Assembly: GCA_964530325.1 (NCBI GenBank) | Contig: CAZHAX010000001.1 | Span: 310,001-374,000 of the forward strand | DNA: 64,000 bases | Source of the DNA: CAZHAX01 sp964530325 | Lineage (GTDB): Bacteria; Chloroflexota; Anaerolineae; B4-G1 | Direction: 5' to 3' | Shown: piece by piece, positions 22,969 to 32,143 of the stretch | How positions within the stretch are numbered: the stretch's first letter is position 1 | Layout: every line of letters begins with the position of its first letter | The notes under the pieces: model-generated | The model's input: only the letters and a program-made list of their open reading frames with translations | Told to the model about the DNA's origin: nothing | Database searches by the model: none | Translations under genes and position numbers: made by a program

Positions 22969-24237
22969 ATGCGAGTGCTCGACGTTGCTCTAAAGGATCT
23001 CCGTCACAATCTGCGCAACGGGACTATGGTGTTCATCATGTTCCTGCTGCCGCTGCTGACGAATGGCCTGCTCTACTTCGCCTTCGGCGCCATCGCCGGA
23101 GGGGGAGAAGGATTCGACGTGCAGGTCACGCGGGTTCAGGTCGTGAACCTGGACGAACCGCCTGCGGCCTACGGCGGCTTCTCAGCCGGACAGATGCTGG
23201 CCGATTTCCTCCAGGATGAGACACTGGCCGACCTGATCGAGGTAGCGGCCGCCGGGGACGAGCAGAGCGCTCGAACCGCTGTCGACCGGCGGGAGGCTGG
23301 CGTGGCTGTGATCATACCGGCGGGTTTCACCAGCGCCGCGCTGGCGCCTGAGGGCGAGGCCGCCGTCACGCTCTACGCTGACCCCACGCTGACGCTCGGC
23401 CCGGCGGTCGTGGAAGAGATCGTCCGCCAGTTCGTGGACGGCTTCGCTGGAGCCGGGATCGCTGCGCAGGTGGCCTCGGGCCAGCTCGCTGAGCGCGGTC
23501 TGCCGGCCGACGCCATGCTTCTGAGTCAAGCCGGCACGCAGTACGGAGCGTGGGCGGCAGCTGTGGGCGAGGAACTCGGCCAGGGCGGGCTGCTCGATGT
23601 GGCGGACCCGCCCGGGGAGACGGCGCCGGTAGACTTCATGACCCAGATACTGGGCGACGTGATGACAGGGATGCTCGTCTTCTACGCCTTCCTGGCTGGC
23701 GGCCACTGCGCCCAGTCGATCATCAGGGAGGACGAGCAGGGCACGCTGGCCCGTCTCTTCACGACGTCTACGCCCAGGTCGGTGATACTGGGCGGGAAGC
23801 TGATGGCGGTGTTCTTCACAGTCATCGTCCAAGTGCTGGTCAGCATGCTGATGGCCGGGTTCATCTTCGGCCTAAGCTGGGGAAAGGCAGTCCCCGCCGC
23901 ATTGGCGGTGCTGGGGCTTGTCGCCGCCTCCGCGGGATTCGGCGTGTTCATCATGTCGTTCCCGAGGACCACCCGCCAGGCTGGTCCTGTGCTTGGTTCG
24001 ATAATACCTGTGACTGCCATGGCCGGCGGCCTGTACACCACCGGATTCGCCAACATGCCGAAGGCCTTCGACACGATAGCGCTCTTCACGCCGCAGGGCT
24101 GGGCCTTACGGGCCTGGAATGTGGCGCGGGCGGGTGGCGTACCACTGGAGGTGCTGGTGCCGGCCGGCGTCGCTCTTGCATTCGGTGTGGTGGCCTTCAT
24201 GGCCGGAGCGTTTGTGATCCGTCGGCGGTTCGCCTAG
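22969..24237 (+). CDS. ABC-2 type permease (YhgE/Pip-type, with external domain)
   Basis: A 422-residue membrane protein: one N-terminal helix, a large extracytoplasmic domain (about residues 45-220), then five more helices with the ABC-2 motif EDEQGTLARLFTTSTPRSVILGGK. Pairs with the ATPase upstream and the next permease as a heterodimer. ATG 22969 has a GGAG site. Confidence 0.88.
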   Translation: MRVLDVALKDLRHNLRNGTMVFIMFLLPLLTNGLLYFAFGAIAGGGEGFDVQVTRVQVVNLDEPPAAYGGFSAGQMLADFLQDETLADLIEVAAAGDEQSARTAVDRREAGVAVIIPAGFTSAALAPEGEAAVTLYADPTLTLGPAVVEEIVRQFVDGFAGAGIAAQVASGQLAERGLPADAMLLSQAGTQYGAWAAAVGEELGQGGLLDVADPPGETAPVDFMTQILGDVMTGMLVFYAFLAGGHCAQSIIREDEQGTLARLFTTSTPRSVILGGKLMAVFFTVIVQVLVSMLMAGFIFGLSWGKAVPAALAVLGLVAASAGFGVFIMSFPRTTRQAGPVLGSIIPVTAMAGGLYTTGFANMPKAFDTIALFTPQGWALRAWNVARAGGVPLEVLVPAGVALAFGVVAFMAGAFVIRRRFA

Positions 24238-24271
24238 TCTGAGAATCGTACACTCCGTCAGGAGGAGTTGC

Positions 24272-25513
24272 ATGCGCGTTCTTGATGTGGCACTGAAGGA
24301 TCTCATGCAGACCAGCAGGGACTGGAAGTCGTTCCTGTTCCTGCTGTTGATGCCGATGGTCTTCACCTTCTTCTTCGGCCTGATCTTCGGAACTGTTGGT
24401 GATACTGAGGATCCTCGCCTCCCTGTCGGTATCGTTCTGCAAGAAGGTTCCGGTTCTCTGGCGGAGACCCTGCGCGAGCTGCTGGCGGCCTCGGAGGCGA
24501 TCCGTCCGGTCCTGCTGGAGGGCGATGATGCAGCCAACGCGGCCAAGTCAGTGGGAGAGGGTGATTATGCCGCAGCCCTCGTCCTCCCTGCGGGCTTCAG
24601 CGAGCAGGTCTTGGCGCTCGCCTCGCAGCAGGCTGTCGAGATGGAAGGGGTGAAGCCCACGCTCATCGTCGATCAGGCGACCCAGGCCGGGCAGACGGCT
24701 GCGGGCGCAGTCGAGGCTGCGCTCTACCGGCTCCTTGCCTCTGCCCAGGTAGCACGGATCAGCGCCGGGCTTTACGACGGCCTCACTGGCTTCGAGGCCG
24801 GGCAGGAGGAGGAGTACGTTGACGAGGCGCTGGCTCTGGCGGTCGATGCCTGGCTGAATCCGCCTGTGACTGTATCCGTTCAGCACTCGGGCGACTCACA
24901 GGAAGAGGCGGAGGGCGATTGGAACCCGTACGGCCACGCCTCTGCTGGCATGCTGGTGCAGTTTGTAGTAATGGGTCTCAGCATGCCTGCGACTGTGCTC
25001 GTCCTGGAGCGCCAGTGCGGCGCTCTGCAGCGCATGCTCACCACGCCGATCAGCAGGACGGCTGTGATTGCCGGCCACATACTGGGTATGTTCGTGGTCG
25101 TGTTCCTGCAGATAGCGATTCTCATCCTTTTCGGCCAGCTGGTGCTCGACCTGGACTATGCAGCCCAGCCCGTGGCCACTGTGCTGCTGGCAGTCGTTCT
25201 GGCGCTGTGGGGTGCGAGCCTGGGATTGCTCATCAGCGTTATCGCCAGGGAGCCGGAACAGGCAGTAACGCTGGCGATGATAGCGATGTTCGTCTTCTCC
25301 GCGCTCGGCGGCGCCTGGTTCCCGCTTGATATTGCTGGGGAGACCTTCGCCGCCATCGGCCATCTGATGCCTACAGCCTGGGCCATCGATGGCCTGGAGA
25401 ACATCGTCGTCCGTGGGCTAGGGCTCGACTCGGTGCTGCTTCCTGCAGGGATCGTTCTCATCTACGCTGTTGCCTTCTTTGTCCTGGCGGTCTGGCGGTT
25501 CAAGTACGAGTGA
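24272..25513 (+). CDS. ABC-2 type permease, second subunit
   Basis: A 413-residue paralogue of the preceding permease, starting with the same R-V-L-D-V-A-L-K-D-L sequence. It has the same topology: one helix, an external domain to about residue 220, then five helices, with ERQCGALQRMLTTPISRTAVIAGH. The start has AGGAGG. The shared N-terminus suggests recent tandem duplication. Confidence 0.88.
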   Translation: MRVLDVALKDLMQTSRDWKSFLFLLLMPMVFTFFFGLIFGTVGDTEDPRLPVGIVLQEGSGSLAETLRELLAASEAIRPVLLEGDDAANAAKSVGEGDYAAALVLPAGFSEQVLALASQQAVEMEGVKPTLIVDQATQAGQTAAGAVEAALYRLLASAQVARISAGLYDGLTGFEAGQEEEYVDEALALAVDAWLNPPVTVSVQHSGDSQEEAEGDWNPYGHASAGMLVQFVVMGLSMPATVLVLERQCGALQRMLTTPISRTAVIAGHILGMFVVVFLQIAILILFGQLVLDLDYAAQPVATVLLAVVLALWGASLGLLISVIAREPEQAVTLAMIAMFVFSALGGAWFPLDIAGETFAAIGHLMPTAWAIDGLENIVVRGLGLDSVLLPAGIVLIYAVAFFVLAVWRFKYE

Positions 25514-25555
25514 CGGATCTGGCGCTGGTGTTCGGCTCGTCTCAGGAGGGTTAAC

Positions 25556-26476
25556 ATGGAGAGCAGTGGAGAAGACAGACCTAGGTGGCGGCGCCGGCGA
25601 GGGCTCGTCGGCCCGGTGTTGCTGATCGCGCTGGGCGTGGTGTTCCTTCTGAACAACACGGGCGCGCTGGAATGGGACATCTGGTGGACGCTGTTCAGCA
25701 TCTGGCCGGTGCTGCTCATCGCCGCCGGCATCGATCTGCTCATTGGCTACCGATCCGCGCTGGGCTCGATCGTCGCCCTGGTCCTCATCGTGGCTGTCGT
25801 TGCCGGCGCGCTGTTCCTGGCGGCAGGCGCCCAGGATCGGCCGGCGGCGGGCGGCGAGCGGATTAGCTACAGTCTGGACGGGGCGGAGGAGGCGGAGGTC
25901 CGGCTGAGCTTGTCCGTGGCCAGGCTGCGGCTGAGCGGGCTGTCCGATTCGTCGTATCTGGTCGACGGTGACATCGCCATCGGAGGCGGCGAGTCGATAG
26001 AGAGGAGCTTCTCTGTCGACGATGGTGTTGCCGAGCTGGAGCTGTCCAGCGAGCAGACCACACCTGTGCCATTCGCTTTCCCCGGCCGGCGGGCCTGGGA
26101 CCTGGGCCTTAATTCCGATGTCAGCGTCGCCCTCGATATCGACCTGGGGGTCGGGCAGGTGGAACTGGACCTGGCCGGGATGATGCTCACTGACCTGGCG
26201 TTCGATGCCGGTGTGGGCCAGGTGACGCTCACTCTGCCGGAGGCAGCGGCCTCCAACGTGCGGCTCTCGATGGGCGTCGGCCTCGTCACGATCGATGTCC
26301 CCGAGGGTGTGGAGGTCCGCGTCCGCTTCGATACCGGCCTGGTTGTGAGGAGCTTGCCGGACAACTTCCAGCGCCGCGGCGACTACTACTACACGCCGGG
26401 CTACCAGACGGCTGAGTGCAAGGTGGACCTGGACCTGGACCTGGGCGTCGGCATCGTCACCGTTAGCCAGCAGTAG
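25556..26476 (+). CDS. LiaF/DUF5668-like membrane protein with toast-rack domain
   Basis: A 306-residue protein. Two to four transmembrane helices (GLVGPVLLIALGVVFLLNN; WPVLLIAAGIDLLIG; VALVLIVAVVAGALFLAAG) are followed by a beta-helical C-terminal toast-rack domain with repeating strand patterns (DLGVGQVELDLAG, DAGVGQVTLTLPE, SMGVGLVTIDVPE, DLGVGIVTVSQ). Similar proteins act in cell-envelope stress sensing. The start has GGAGGG. Next to exporter genes, but without a LiaRS pair here, so its role is unknown. Confidence 0.82.
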   Translation: MESSGEDRPRWRRRRGLVGPVLLIALGVVFLLNNTGALEWDIWWTLFSIWPVLLIAAGIDLLIGYRSALGSIVALVLIVAVVAGALFLAAGAQDRPAAGGERISYSLDGAEEAEVRLSLSVARLRLSGLSDSSYLVDGDIAIGGGESIERSFSVDDGVAELELSSEQTTPVPFAFPGRRAWDLGLNSDVSVALDIDLGVGQVELDLAGMMLTDLAFDAGVGQVTLTLPEAAASNVRLSMGVGLVTIDVPEGVEVRVRFDTGLVVRSLPDNFQRRGDYYYTPGYQTAECKVDLDLDLGVGIVTVSQQ

Positions 26477-26577
26477 CAGGCCTGTCTTTCTGTGCATATC
26501 CGGCGTGATGCCTCGAAGAAAGCCAGGCTGCCTGTACATCGAGTCATGTAACCGGCGCCGGGGAGGCGCTGCCGAGC

Positions 26578-27723
26578 GTGAACGAAGACCGGAATCCAGC
26601 TCGCGCCTCCGATCCAGCGGGCCGCTTTCGTGACCCGGCCGCGGCTGCGGCTGTCGTAGAAGAAGTCCGCGCTCGCTCCGAGCGCCAGGTCCGTTTCATG
26701 GAGTTCTGCGGCGGTCACACGCACGCCATTCGCCGCTTCGGTATACCCTATCTCTTGCCCAAGACGATCGAGCTGCGCGCCGGGCCGGGCTGCCCGGTCT
26801 GCGTTACCTCTGCTGCGGACATCGATCATGCGATTGCTCTGGCCCAAGTGCCGGATGTGATCCTGGCTACGTTCGGGGACATGATTCGCGTCCCCGGAAG
26901 CGGCGATGGAGGCAGACCCGGCCCGACACTAGCCGGCGCCAAGGCACAGGGTGCGGACATTAGGCTGGTCTACTCCCCGCTCGATGCGCTGGCGCTGGCT
27001 CGCCAAAACCCGCTCCGGCCTGTAGTCTTTCTTGGCGTCGGGTTCGAGACGACGGCCCCCATGGTTGGCTCGTCGATCCTCGCTGCCGATGCTGAGGGTC
27101 TGGACAACTACTTCGTCTTCTCCACCCACAAACTGACGCCGCCGGCCACCCGGGCCGTGCTCGAGGGCGGCGAGGTCGATTTGGACGGCGTAATCGGCCC
27201 CGGGCACGTTACCACCGTGATCGGCTCCGACGCCTGGCGCTTCCTTCCGGACGAGTACTGCATACCCTGCGCAGTTGCCGGCTTCGAGCCGCTGGACATC
27301 CTGCGAGCGGTGCTGGCGCTAGTCGAGATGGCGGAGGATAGCCGCCCGGATGTCGTCACCGTCTACGAGCGGGCGGTCCAGGCCGGTGGCAACATGGCTG
27401 CCCAGCAGTCGATGGCGCGCGTCTTCGAGGTGGCCGATGTGGAGTGGCGTGGCTTCGGCAGGATAGCCGATAGCGGCCTGCGGTTGAGGCCCGCATTCGC
27501 TGGCTTCGATGCGGCGGCGGCCTTCGAAGTGGAGCTGGCACCGGCGCGGGAGCCTCCTGGCTGCCGCTGCGGGGACGTACTGAGGGGGGTGCTGCTGCCC
27601 ACCCAGTGTGGCCTGTTCGGCGTCAAGTGCACCCCGGCGAGCCCGGTCGGCCCCTGCATGGTCAGCGGTGAGGGGGCCTGCGCTGCCTACTATACGTATG
27701 GCGGCGAGCTCGGAGCAAGCTGA
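26578..27723 (+). CDS. hypD: Hydrogenase maturation protein HypD
   Basis: A 381-residue iron-sulfur scaffold that holds Fe(CN)2CO with HypC. Conserved landmarks: FMEFCGGHTHAIRRFG near residue 40, GPGCPVCVT, GFETTAP, the CIPCAVAGFEP segment, and the C-terminal 4Fe-4S ligands in RCGDVLRG, CGLFGVKCTP and GPCMVSGEGACAA. GTG start at 26578, with GGGGAGG about 13 nt upstream. No hypC is in the window. The stop overlaps the methyltransferase start (TGATG). Confidence 0.95.
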   Translation: MNEDRNPARASDPAGRFRDPAAAAAVVEEVRARSERQVRFMEFCGGHTHAIRRFGIPYLLPKTIELRAGPGCPVCVTSAADIDHAIALAQVPDVILATFGDMIRVPGSGDGGRPGPTLAGAKAQGADIRLVYSPLDALALARQNPLRPVVFLGVGFETTAPMVGSSILAADAEGLDNYFVFSTHKLTPPATRAVLEGGEVDLDGVIGPGHVTTVIGSDAWRFLPDEYCIPCAVAGFEPLDILRAVLALVEMAEDSRPDVVTVYERAVQAGGNMAAQQSMARVFEVADVEWRGFGRIADSGLRLRPAFAGFDAAAAFEVELAPAREPPGCRCGDVLRGVLLPTQCGLFGVKCTPASPVGPCMVSGEGACAAYYTYGGELGAS

Positions 27724-28508
27724 TGCCCTCGCGAGCTGCAGACTACGGCGATATAGCGCCAATCTTCGATCAGCGCTATGAAGCGGACGCTCTGGAGGGC
27801 GTGGCGCAGGCGCTGGTAGAGCTGGCCGGGGCGCTCGAGGCGCGGTCCATCCTCGAAGTGGGATGCGGCACCGGCCGCTGGCTGGCCGAGTTCGCCTCCG
27901 GGGCGAGAGCACCGTTCGGGCTCGATTACTCATCTCCTATGCTCAAGGAGGGCCGCCGGCGGGACAGGTCGTTTCGGTTGATGCGGGGCCGCGCGAGCCA
28001 GCTGCCCCTCAGGAGCGCGAGCTTCGATCTCGTCTTCTGCGTCAACGCGATCCACCAGTTCGAGTGGCAGCGCGACTTCGTGCGCGAAGCGCGCCGCCTG
28101 CTCAGGCCCGGTGGGGCGCTCGCAGTTGTGGGGATGGACCCCCGCAGTCCGCGGCACATCTGGTATATCCACGACTACTTCGAGACTACGCTCGTGAGCG
28201 ATCTGGAGCGATTCCCCACACTTGCCGATCTGACGGACTGGGCGGAGGAGGCCAACTTCAGCAGTGTCGAGCGCACAGAGCTGGAGCCCATCCAGGATCG
28301 CCGGGTCGGGCGAGAGGTGCTCGATGCCCTGTTCCTCAGGAAGGACTCCTGCTCTCAACTGGCTAACCTGAGCCAGATGGCATATCAGGATGGACTGCGC
28401 CGGATCGAGTCTGCTCTCGCCGCCGCGGAAGAGGCCGGCCAGGAGATCAGCTTCGTCACAGACCTGCGGCTGGAGATGGTGGTCTGCAGGGTGGGGAAGG
28501 AGGATTGA
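27723..28508 (+). CDS. Class I SAM-dependent methyltransferase embedded between hypD and hypE
   Basis: A 261-residue protein with motif I ILEVGCGTGRWL, motif II-like GLDYSSPMLKEG, and motif post-II SFDLVFCVNAIHQFEWQ. It is a Methyltransf_11-type enzyme of unknown substrate. Both ends are TGATG overlaps, with hypD upstream and hypE downstream, so three proteins are made by coupled translation. Such insertion is unusual in hyp operons. A maturation-linked or quality-control function would be inference from position only. Confidence 0.85.
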   Translation: MPSRAADYGDIAPIFDQRYEADALEGVAQALVELAGALEARSILEVGCGTGRWLAEFASGARAPFGLDYSSPMLKEGRRRDRSFRLMRGRASQLPLRSASFDLVFCVNAIHQFEWQRDFVREARRLLRPGGALAVVGMDPRSPRHIWYIHDYFETTLVSDLERFPTLADLTDWAEEANFSSVERTELEPIQDRRVGREVLDALFLRKDSCSQLANLSQMAYQDGLRRIESALAAAEEAGQEISFVTDLRLEMVVCRVGKED

Positions 28509-29554
28509 TGGGCGAGGTAGTCCGCATGGCACACGGGGCGGGCGGTCGCCTGATGGCTGACCTGATCCGCGACGTATTCGCTCCGCCTCTGGACAACGAG
28601 ATACTCCGCCGCTGGGCTGACGCCGCCGTATTCCAGGCCGTGGGGCTGGCTGGCTTGGAAGCGGAAGGGCAGGGGAAGGGTGTCGGAAGGCTGGCTATGA
28701 GCACAGACGCGTTCGTCGTCCAGCCCCTCTTCTTCCCTGGTGGCGACATAGGGATGCTGGCCGTGAACGGGACGGTCAACGACCTGGCGATGATGGGCGC
28801 TCAACCGCTGGGCCTGAGCGCGGCCTTTATTCTGGAAGAGGGACTCGAGCTAAGTGTGCTGGACCGGGTCGTAGAGTCGATGGCCGCCGCTGCCCGCGCC
28901 GCCGGGGTGCGGGTCGTCGCCGGAGATACAAAGGTCGTCGAGCGCGGCCACGGGGATGGCGTCTACGTCACGACAGCCGGAGTGGGTATCGTGGGGGCGG
29001 GCGTGGAGATTGGCCCGAACGAGGTGCGTCCCGGTGACGTGGTGCTTGTGAGCGGAACCGTAGGCGACCACGGCATCGCCGTCCTCAGCGAGCGGGAGGG
29101 GCTGGCCTTCCAGTCCGAGCTCGAGTCTGACTGCGCGGCGCTGAACGGCCTGGTCCAGGCGCTGCTGGAGGCGGCGCCGCGGACGCATTGTATGCGGGAC
29201 CCGACGAGGGGAGGGTTGGCGGCGGCGCTCAACGAGATCGCTCAAGCTGCCGGGGTGGGAGTCGAGATCGACGAGGCGGCCGTGCCCATTCATCCTGCTG
29301 TCTCGGCTGCCTGCGAGATGCTCGGCCTCGATCCGCTCAGCGTGGCCAGCGAGGGCCGGCTGGTCGGCTTCGTGCCCGAAGGCGAGGCGGAGGCAGCACT
29401 GGCTGCGCTCAAAAGCCATGATTTGGGCCAGGGTGCAGCGCGCATCGGAGCGGTGACGGACGAGCATCAGGGCAGGGTGCTGGCCCGCACGCCGATCGGC
29501 GGCCGGAAGATCGTGGATATGCCTCTTGGCGAGCTTCTTCCGCGGATCTGCTAG
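28508..29554 (+). CDS. hypE: Hydrogenase maturation protein HypE
   Basis: A 348-residue AIR-synthase-like ATPase that dehydrates the C-terminal thiocarboxamide, received from HypF, to thiocyanate. Visible landmarks: MAHGAGGRLMADLI, STDAFVVQPLFFPGGDIG, GDTKVVERG, MRDPTRGGLA, and the essential C-terminal PRIC with its terminal cysteine. ATG 28508 has AAGGAGG upstream and overlaps the methyltransferase stop. Ligand motifs separate it from the related SelD: there is no selenium-binding Cys/Sec near the N-terminus. Confidence 0.94.
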   Translation: MGEVVRMAHGAGGRLMADLIRDVFAPPLDNEILRRWADAAVFQAVGLAGLEAEGQGKGVGRLAMSTDAFVVQPLFFPGGDIGMLAVNGTVNDLAMMGAQPLGLSAAFILEEGLELSVLDRVVESMAAAARAAGVRVVAGDTKVVERGHGDGVYVTTAGVGIVGAGVEIGPNEVRPGDVVLVSGTVGDHGIAVLSEREGLAFQSELESDCAALNGLVQALLEAAPRTHCMRDPTRGGLAAALNEIAQAAGVGVEIDEAAVPIHPAVSAACEMLGLDPLSVASEGRLVGFVPEGEAEAALAALKSHDLGQGAARIGAVTDEHQGRVLARTPIGGRKIVDMPLGELLPRIC

Positions 29555-29641
29555 GCGGCTGCTGGCCGGATTGCCGTCGGGCGGTGATGCGTCCCGCGCT
29601 GATTGTAGTGCGGCGCGCTGTCGGTGGAGCTGCCCCTGTGG

Positions 29642-29647
29642 TACAAT
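29642..29647 (+). promoter_or_regulatory. Extended -10 box upstream of the DUF1189-like gene
   Basis: TACAAT at 29642-29647, preceded by TGTGG. It lies 38 nt before the ATG. The -35 region is weak. Confidence 0.45.
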
Positions 29648-29685
29648 GTCACAGTCAAAGGCGGGCTGTTTGAAGGAGGAGGGTC

Positions 29686-30774
29686 ATGACAGTCGAAGGC
29701 GAAGTACGCACTGCGGGAACGGAAACGGAGTCTGGGCAGGGGTTTCTGCGCGAGCTGGCTTGGCTGGGCGCAGGCTTCGTTCTACCCTGCGGCAGCCTCA
29801 CTTTCTATCGCCGGGCTGCACGGCGCAAGGTAGGCCTGGCCATCCTGTTTTTCGCTCTGTTCGCGTTCGTTGTGAGCGTGCTGTTCACGGTGGGCGTTGG
29901 GGGTGACCTGGCGTCAGCCAGCAGCGAAATCAGAGAGGCGTTCGAGACGGGCGAGATCCCGGTCATAGTCATCGAGGACGGAGTGGCAAGTGTGGAGGCG
30001 GAGCAGCCGCTGATCCTGGTCGACGAGCAGGGTATGATAGTGGTCATAGACACGACTGGTGAGATGGAGGAGCTGAACCCGTCCACACACGACCAGGGGT
30101 TCCTGCTGACGCGGACAAGCCTCCATGTGATGAGCGCAGACGGGAGCTACCAGGAGATACCGCTTTCCGAGCTGCAGGCCATGTTCAACGCCAATCCGCT
30201 CGTGATCGACGGCGGATCGGTGGCCGGCGCGTGGAGTTCGTTCTCGGGCATACTTGCGGTCCTTGTCTTCGCTTTCGTCCTGGGGTGGAACCTGCTGGTT
30301 GACCTGGCCTACGTGGCCCTGGTGGCCCTGGTCATCTGGGGGGTCGTCTCGCTCCTGCGCTCGGGGACTGGATTCCGTCCGATCCTGATCGCCGGCCTAT
30401 ACGCGCTCGTGCCGGCGACCTACCTGCACTACCTGCTTGGACTGCTGGGGATCCGCTTCCTGACGCTGCAGAGCCTGCTGCTCCTGCCCATGTGGGCCAT
30501 CGCGCTTGCTGTCGCGTCGATGCAGAAAGATGGCGGGCTGCTGCGCGGCGAGCGCCCGATTCGGCTCTGGCGCGCCCTGATTGGGCTGCCCGCCCTGATA
30601 GCGCTGGCACTCAGCGTGGCCGGTGCCTTCGAGCCCGGCACGGCCGTAGCCTGGGCTGTTCCCTGGGCCGCGTCTGTGGTGAGCCTGCTCGGCCTCGTCG
30701 CGGCGGGACTGCTCACGGCCAGGCCCGCGACGGTGCCCGGAGCGGGAATGGGCGCTCCGCCAGAGACAATCTAG
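29686..30774 (+). CDS. DUF1189-like membrane protein
   Basis: A 362-residue membrane protein. It has a first helix about residues 48-68, an extracytoplasmic region (residues 70-180, with EIPVIVIEDGVASVEAEQP as in DUF1189), then about five helices to the C-terminus. No enzyme motif is seen. The start has AAGGAGGAGG. The function of the family is unknown. Confidence 0.75.
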   Translation: MTVEGEVRTAGTETESGQGFLRELAWLGAGFVLPCGSLTFYRRAARRKVGLAILFFALFAFVVSVLFTVGVGGDLASASSEIREAFETGEIPVIVIEDGVASVEAEQPLILVDEQGMIVVIDTTGEMEELNPSTHDQGFLLTRTSLHVMSADGSYQEIPLSELQAMFNANPLVIDGGSVAGAWSSFSGILAVLVFAFVLGWNLLVDLAYVALVALVIWGVVSLLRSGTGFRPILIAGLYALVPATYLHYLLGLLGIRFLTLQSLLLLPMWAIALAVASMQKDGGLLRGERPIRLWRALIGLPALIALALSVAGAFEPGTAVAWAVPWAASVVSLLGLVAAGLLTARPATVPGAGMGAPPETI

Positions 30775-30783
30775 ACAGCCAGG

Positions 30784-30967
30784 CCAGCCCATCCCTACCA
30801 ACGCGCCGAACGCCGAGCTCGCGGCCGAGTTCATCGCCTTCCTCGTCGGGCCGGAGGGCGAGGGCATCATGCAGCGCAATGAGCATCCGATGATCCTTCC
30901 GCCCGTCGCCGACAACGTGGAACCAGTCCCCGCTCTGCTGCAGCCGCTGATCGCTCCACAGCCCTGA
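30784..30967 (+). pseudogene. C-terminal fragment of a tungstate/molybdate-binding protein (WtpA/ModA-like)
   Basis: No start codon or full gene, but one frame reads about 60 residues ending at TGA 30965-30967: IPTNAPNAELAAEFIAFLVG, then EGIMQRNEHPMILPPVAD and PALLQPLIAP. This is the ending pattern of WtpA-type anion-binding proteins of ABC importers. It follows immediately after the DUF1189-like stop (30774). No other part of such a gene, nor its permease, lies nearby. It may be the decayed remnant of a transporter that once supplied the cofactor metal. Confidence 0.6.
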
Positions 30968-31046
30968 ACCAGGCGCACGCCCCGCAGCCTGTACACCTGT
31001 CCTTCGCGCTCGCCTCGGCACGAGACGGGCGGCCGTCTGCTCCCTG

Positions 31047-31955
31047 CTAGTGCCGATTCACCAGGTAGACGCCGCCGATCAGGATCGCCGCGCCCACGAC
31101 GAGGGCTGAAGTGACCGGCTCACCGAATGCCAGGGCGCCGATCGTGACCGCGAACAATGGTACCAGGTAGACGAATCCGGCGACCCTGCCCGCTGCCATG
31201 TGATTCAGTGCCGAGTACCAGATGCTGTAGCCGAGCACTGTGCACAGAAGGGCCAGGAAGAGTGTGGAGGTCCAGAACGAGAGGGGCAGGTCTGGCAGGG
31301 CTGTGACCAGCGACGGACTGGCGAAGGCCAGGGAGAAGATGCCAGCGTAGATCAGCGTGATCCCCGTAACGAGTACCGGCGGATGGCGCGCCACGAGGTG
31401 TTTGCCCCCCACGGTGTAGATCGCCCAGCACAGCGGGGCCAGCATGGTGACGAGCGCGTATCCGGCATCATCGAGCGACACCTCTCTGCCGCTTCCCCAG
31501 CGGACGATGACAAAGAGCCCACCGAAGGCGATGAGGATGCCCAGCAGGCGGTGCCAGCGAAAGCGCTCCTTCAGGAAGGCGATGGACAGCACGTAGGTGA
31601 AGGCGGGGTTGAGGGCAATGATCAGGCTGGCCGTCCCCGCCGCGACACCGGTCTCGCCCCAACCGAGAAAGATGTTGTACAGCACGGCGCCGATCAGCCC
31701 CATGAGGGGGAGACGCCAGGACTCGGCCCGCACAATCCGCCACACCTGTCTGGCGCGTGTCGGCAGCAGTAGCGCGGCGAAGGTCAGAGCCACGGGAATG
31801 AAGCGAACGGTGACCAGCTCCAGCGGTGTCACGTGGGAGACGACGTGCTTGATCGCGGCGAACGAGGCGCCCCAGATCAGCGTCACCAACAGGAGAAGGC
31901 CCGTCCATAGTCCGGCAGAACGGCCTGACGATTGAGCGGTGGCTGGTTGGCTCAT
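31047..31955 (-). CDS. EamA/DMT-family transporter
   Basis: A 302-residue drug/metabolite transporter with about ten transmembrane helices in two EamA repeats. The first helix reads LLLLVTLIWGASFAAIKH. LIIALNPAFTYVLSIAFLKERFRW ends the first repeat and GALAFGEPVTSALVVGAAILIGGV the second. Substrate unknown. The TACAAT box on the minus strand (31969-31964) leaves only 8 bp to the ATG, implying a leaderless transcript. Confidence 0.9.
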   Translation of the reverse strand: MSQPATAQSSGRSAGLWTGLLLLVTLIWGASFAAIKHVVSHVTPLELVTVRFIPVALTFAALLLPTRARQVWRIVRAESWRLPLMGLIGAVLYNIFLGWGETGVAAGTASLIIALNPAFTYVLSIAFLKERFRWHRLLGILIAFGGLFVIVRWGSGREVSLDDAGYALVTMLAPLCWAIYTVGGKHLVARHPPVLVTGITLIYAGIFSLAFASPSLVTALPDLPLSFWTSTLFLALLCTVLGYSIWYSALNHMAAGRVAGFVYLVPLFAVTIGALAFGEPVTSALVVGAAILIGGVYLVNRH

Positions 31956-31963
31956 AGTCGTAG

Positions 31964-31969
31964 ATTGTA
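31964..31969 (-). promoter_or_regulatory. -10 box of the EamA gene, leaderless geometry
   Basis: TACAAT on the minus strand, ending 8 bp before the ATG at 31955. No -35 of strength is visible. Confidence 0.4.
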
Positions 31970-32143
31970 CTCATTCTCCCCTGCCTGTCCAGCGCCGGCG
32001 GGCGCAGAGTTGTTGCCGCGGCCAGGATTCCGTAGTAGACTAGCGCTGGCGGGACTTCAGCGGCCGGGCTGCGGTGGGATCAGCCTTGAGGTGAGCGGCG
32101 ACCCCAAGCAGCGCGGCCGGGTGGGCGAAACAGGAGGGGCATC

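Noticed and set aside
28508..29554. SelD (selenophosphate synthetase) instead of HypE
   Set aside because: The C-terminal PRIC, the length and the position beside hypD show HypE, and no selenium-site Cys/Sec motif is at the N-terminus. Thus it is not evidence of Sec machinery.
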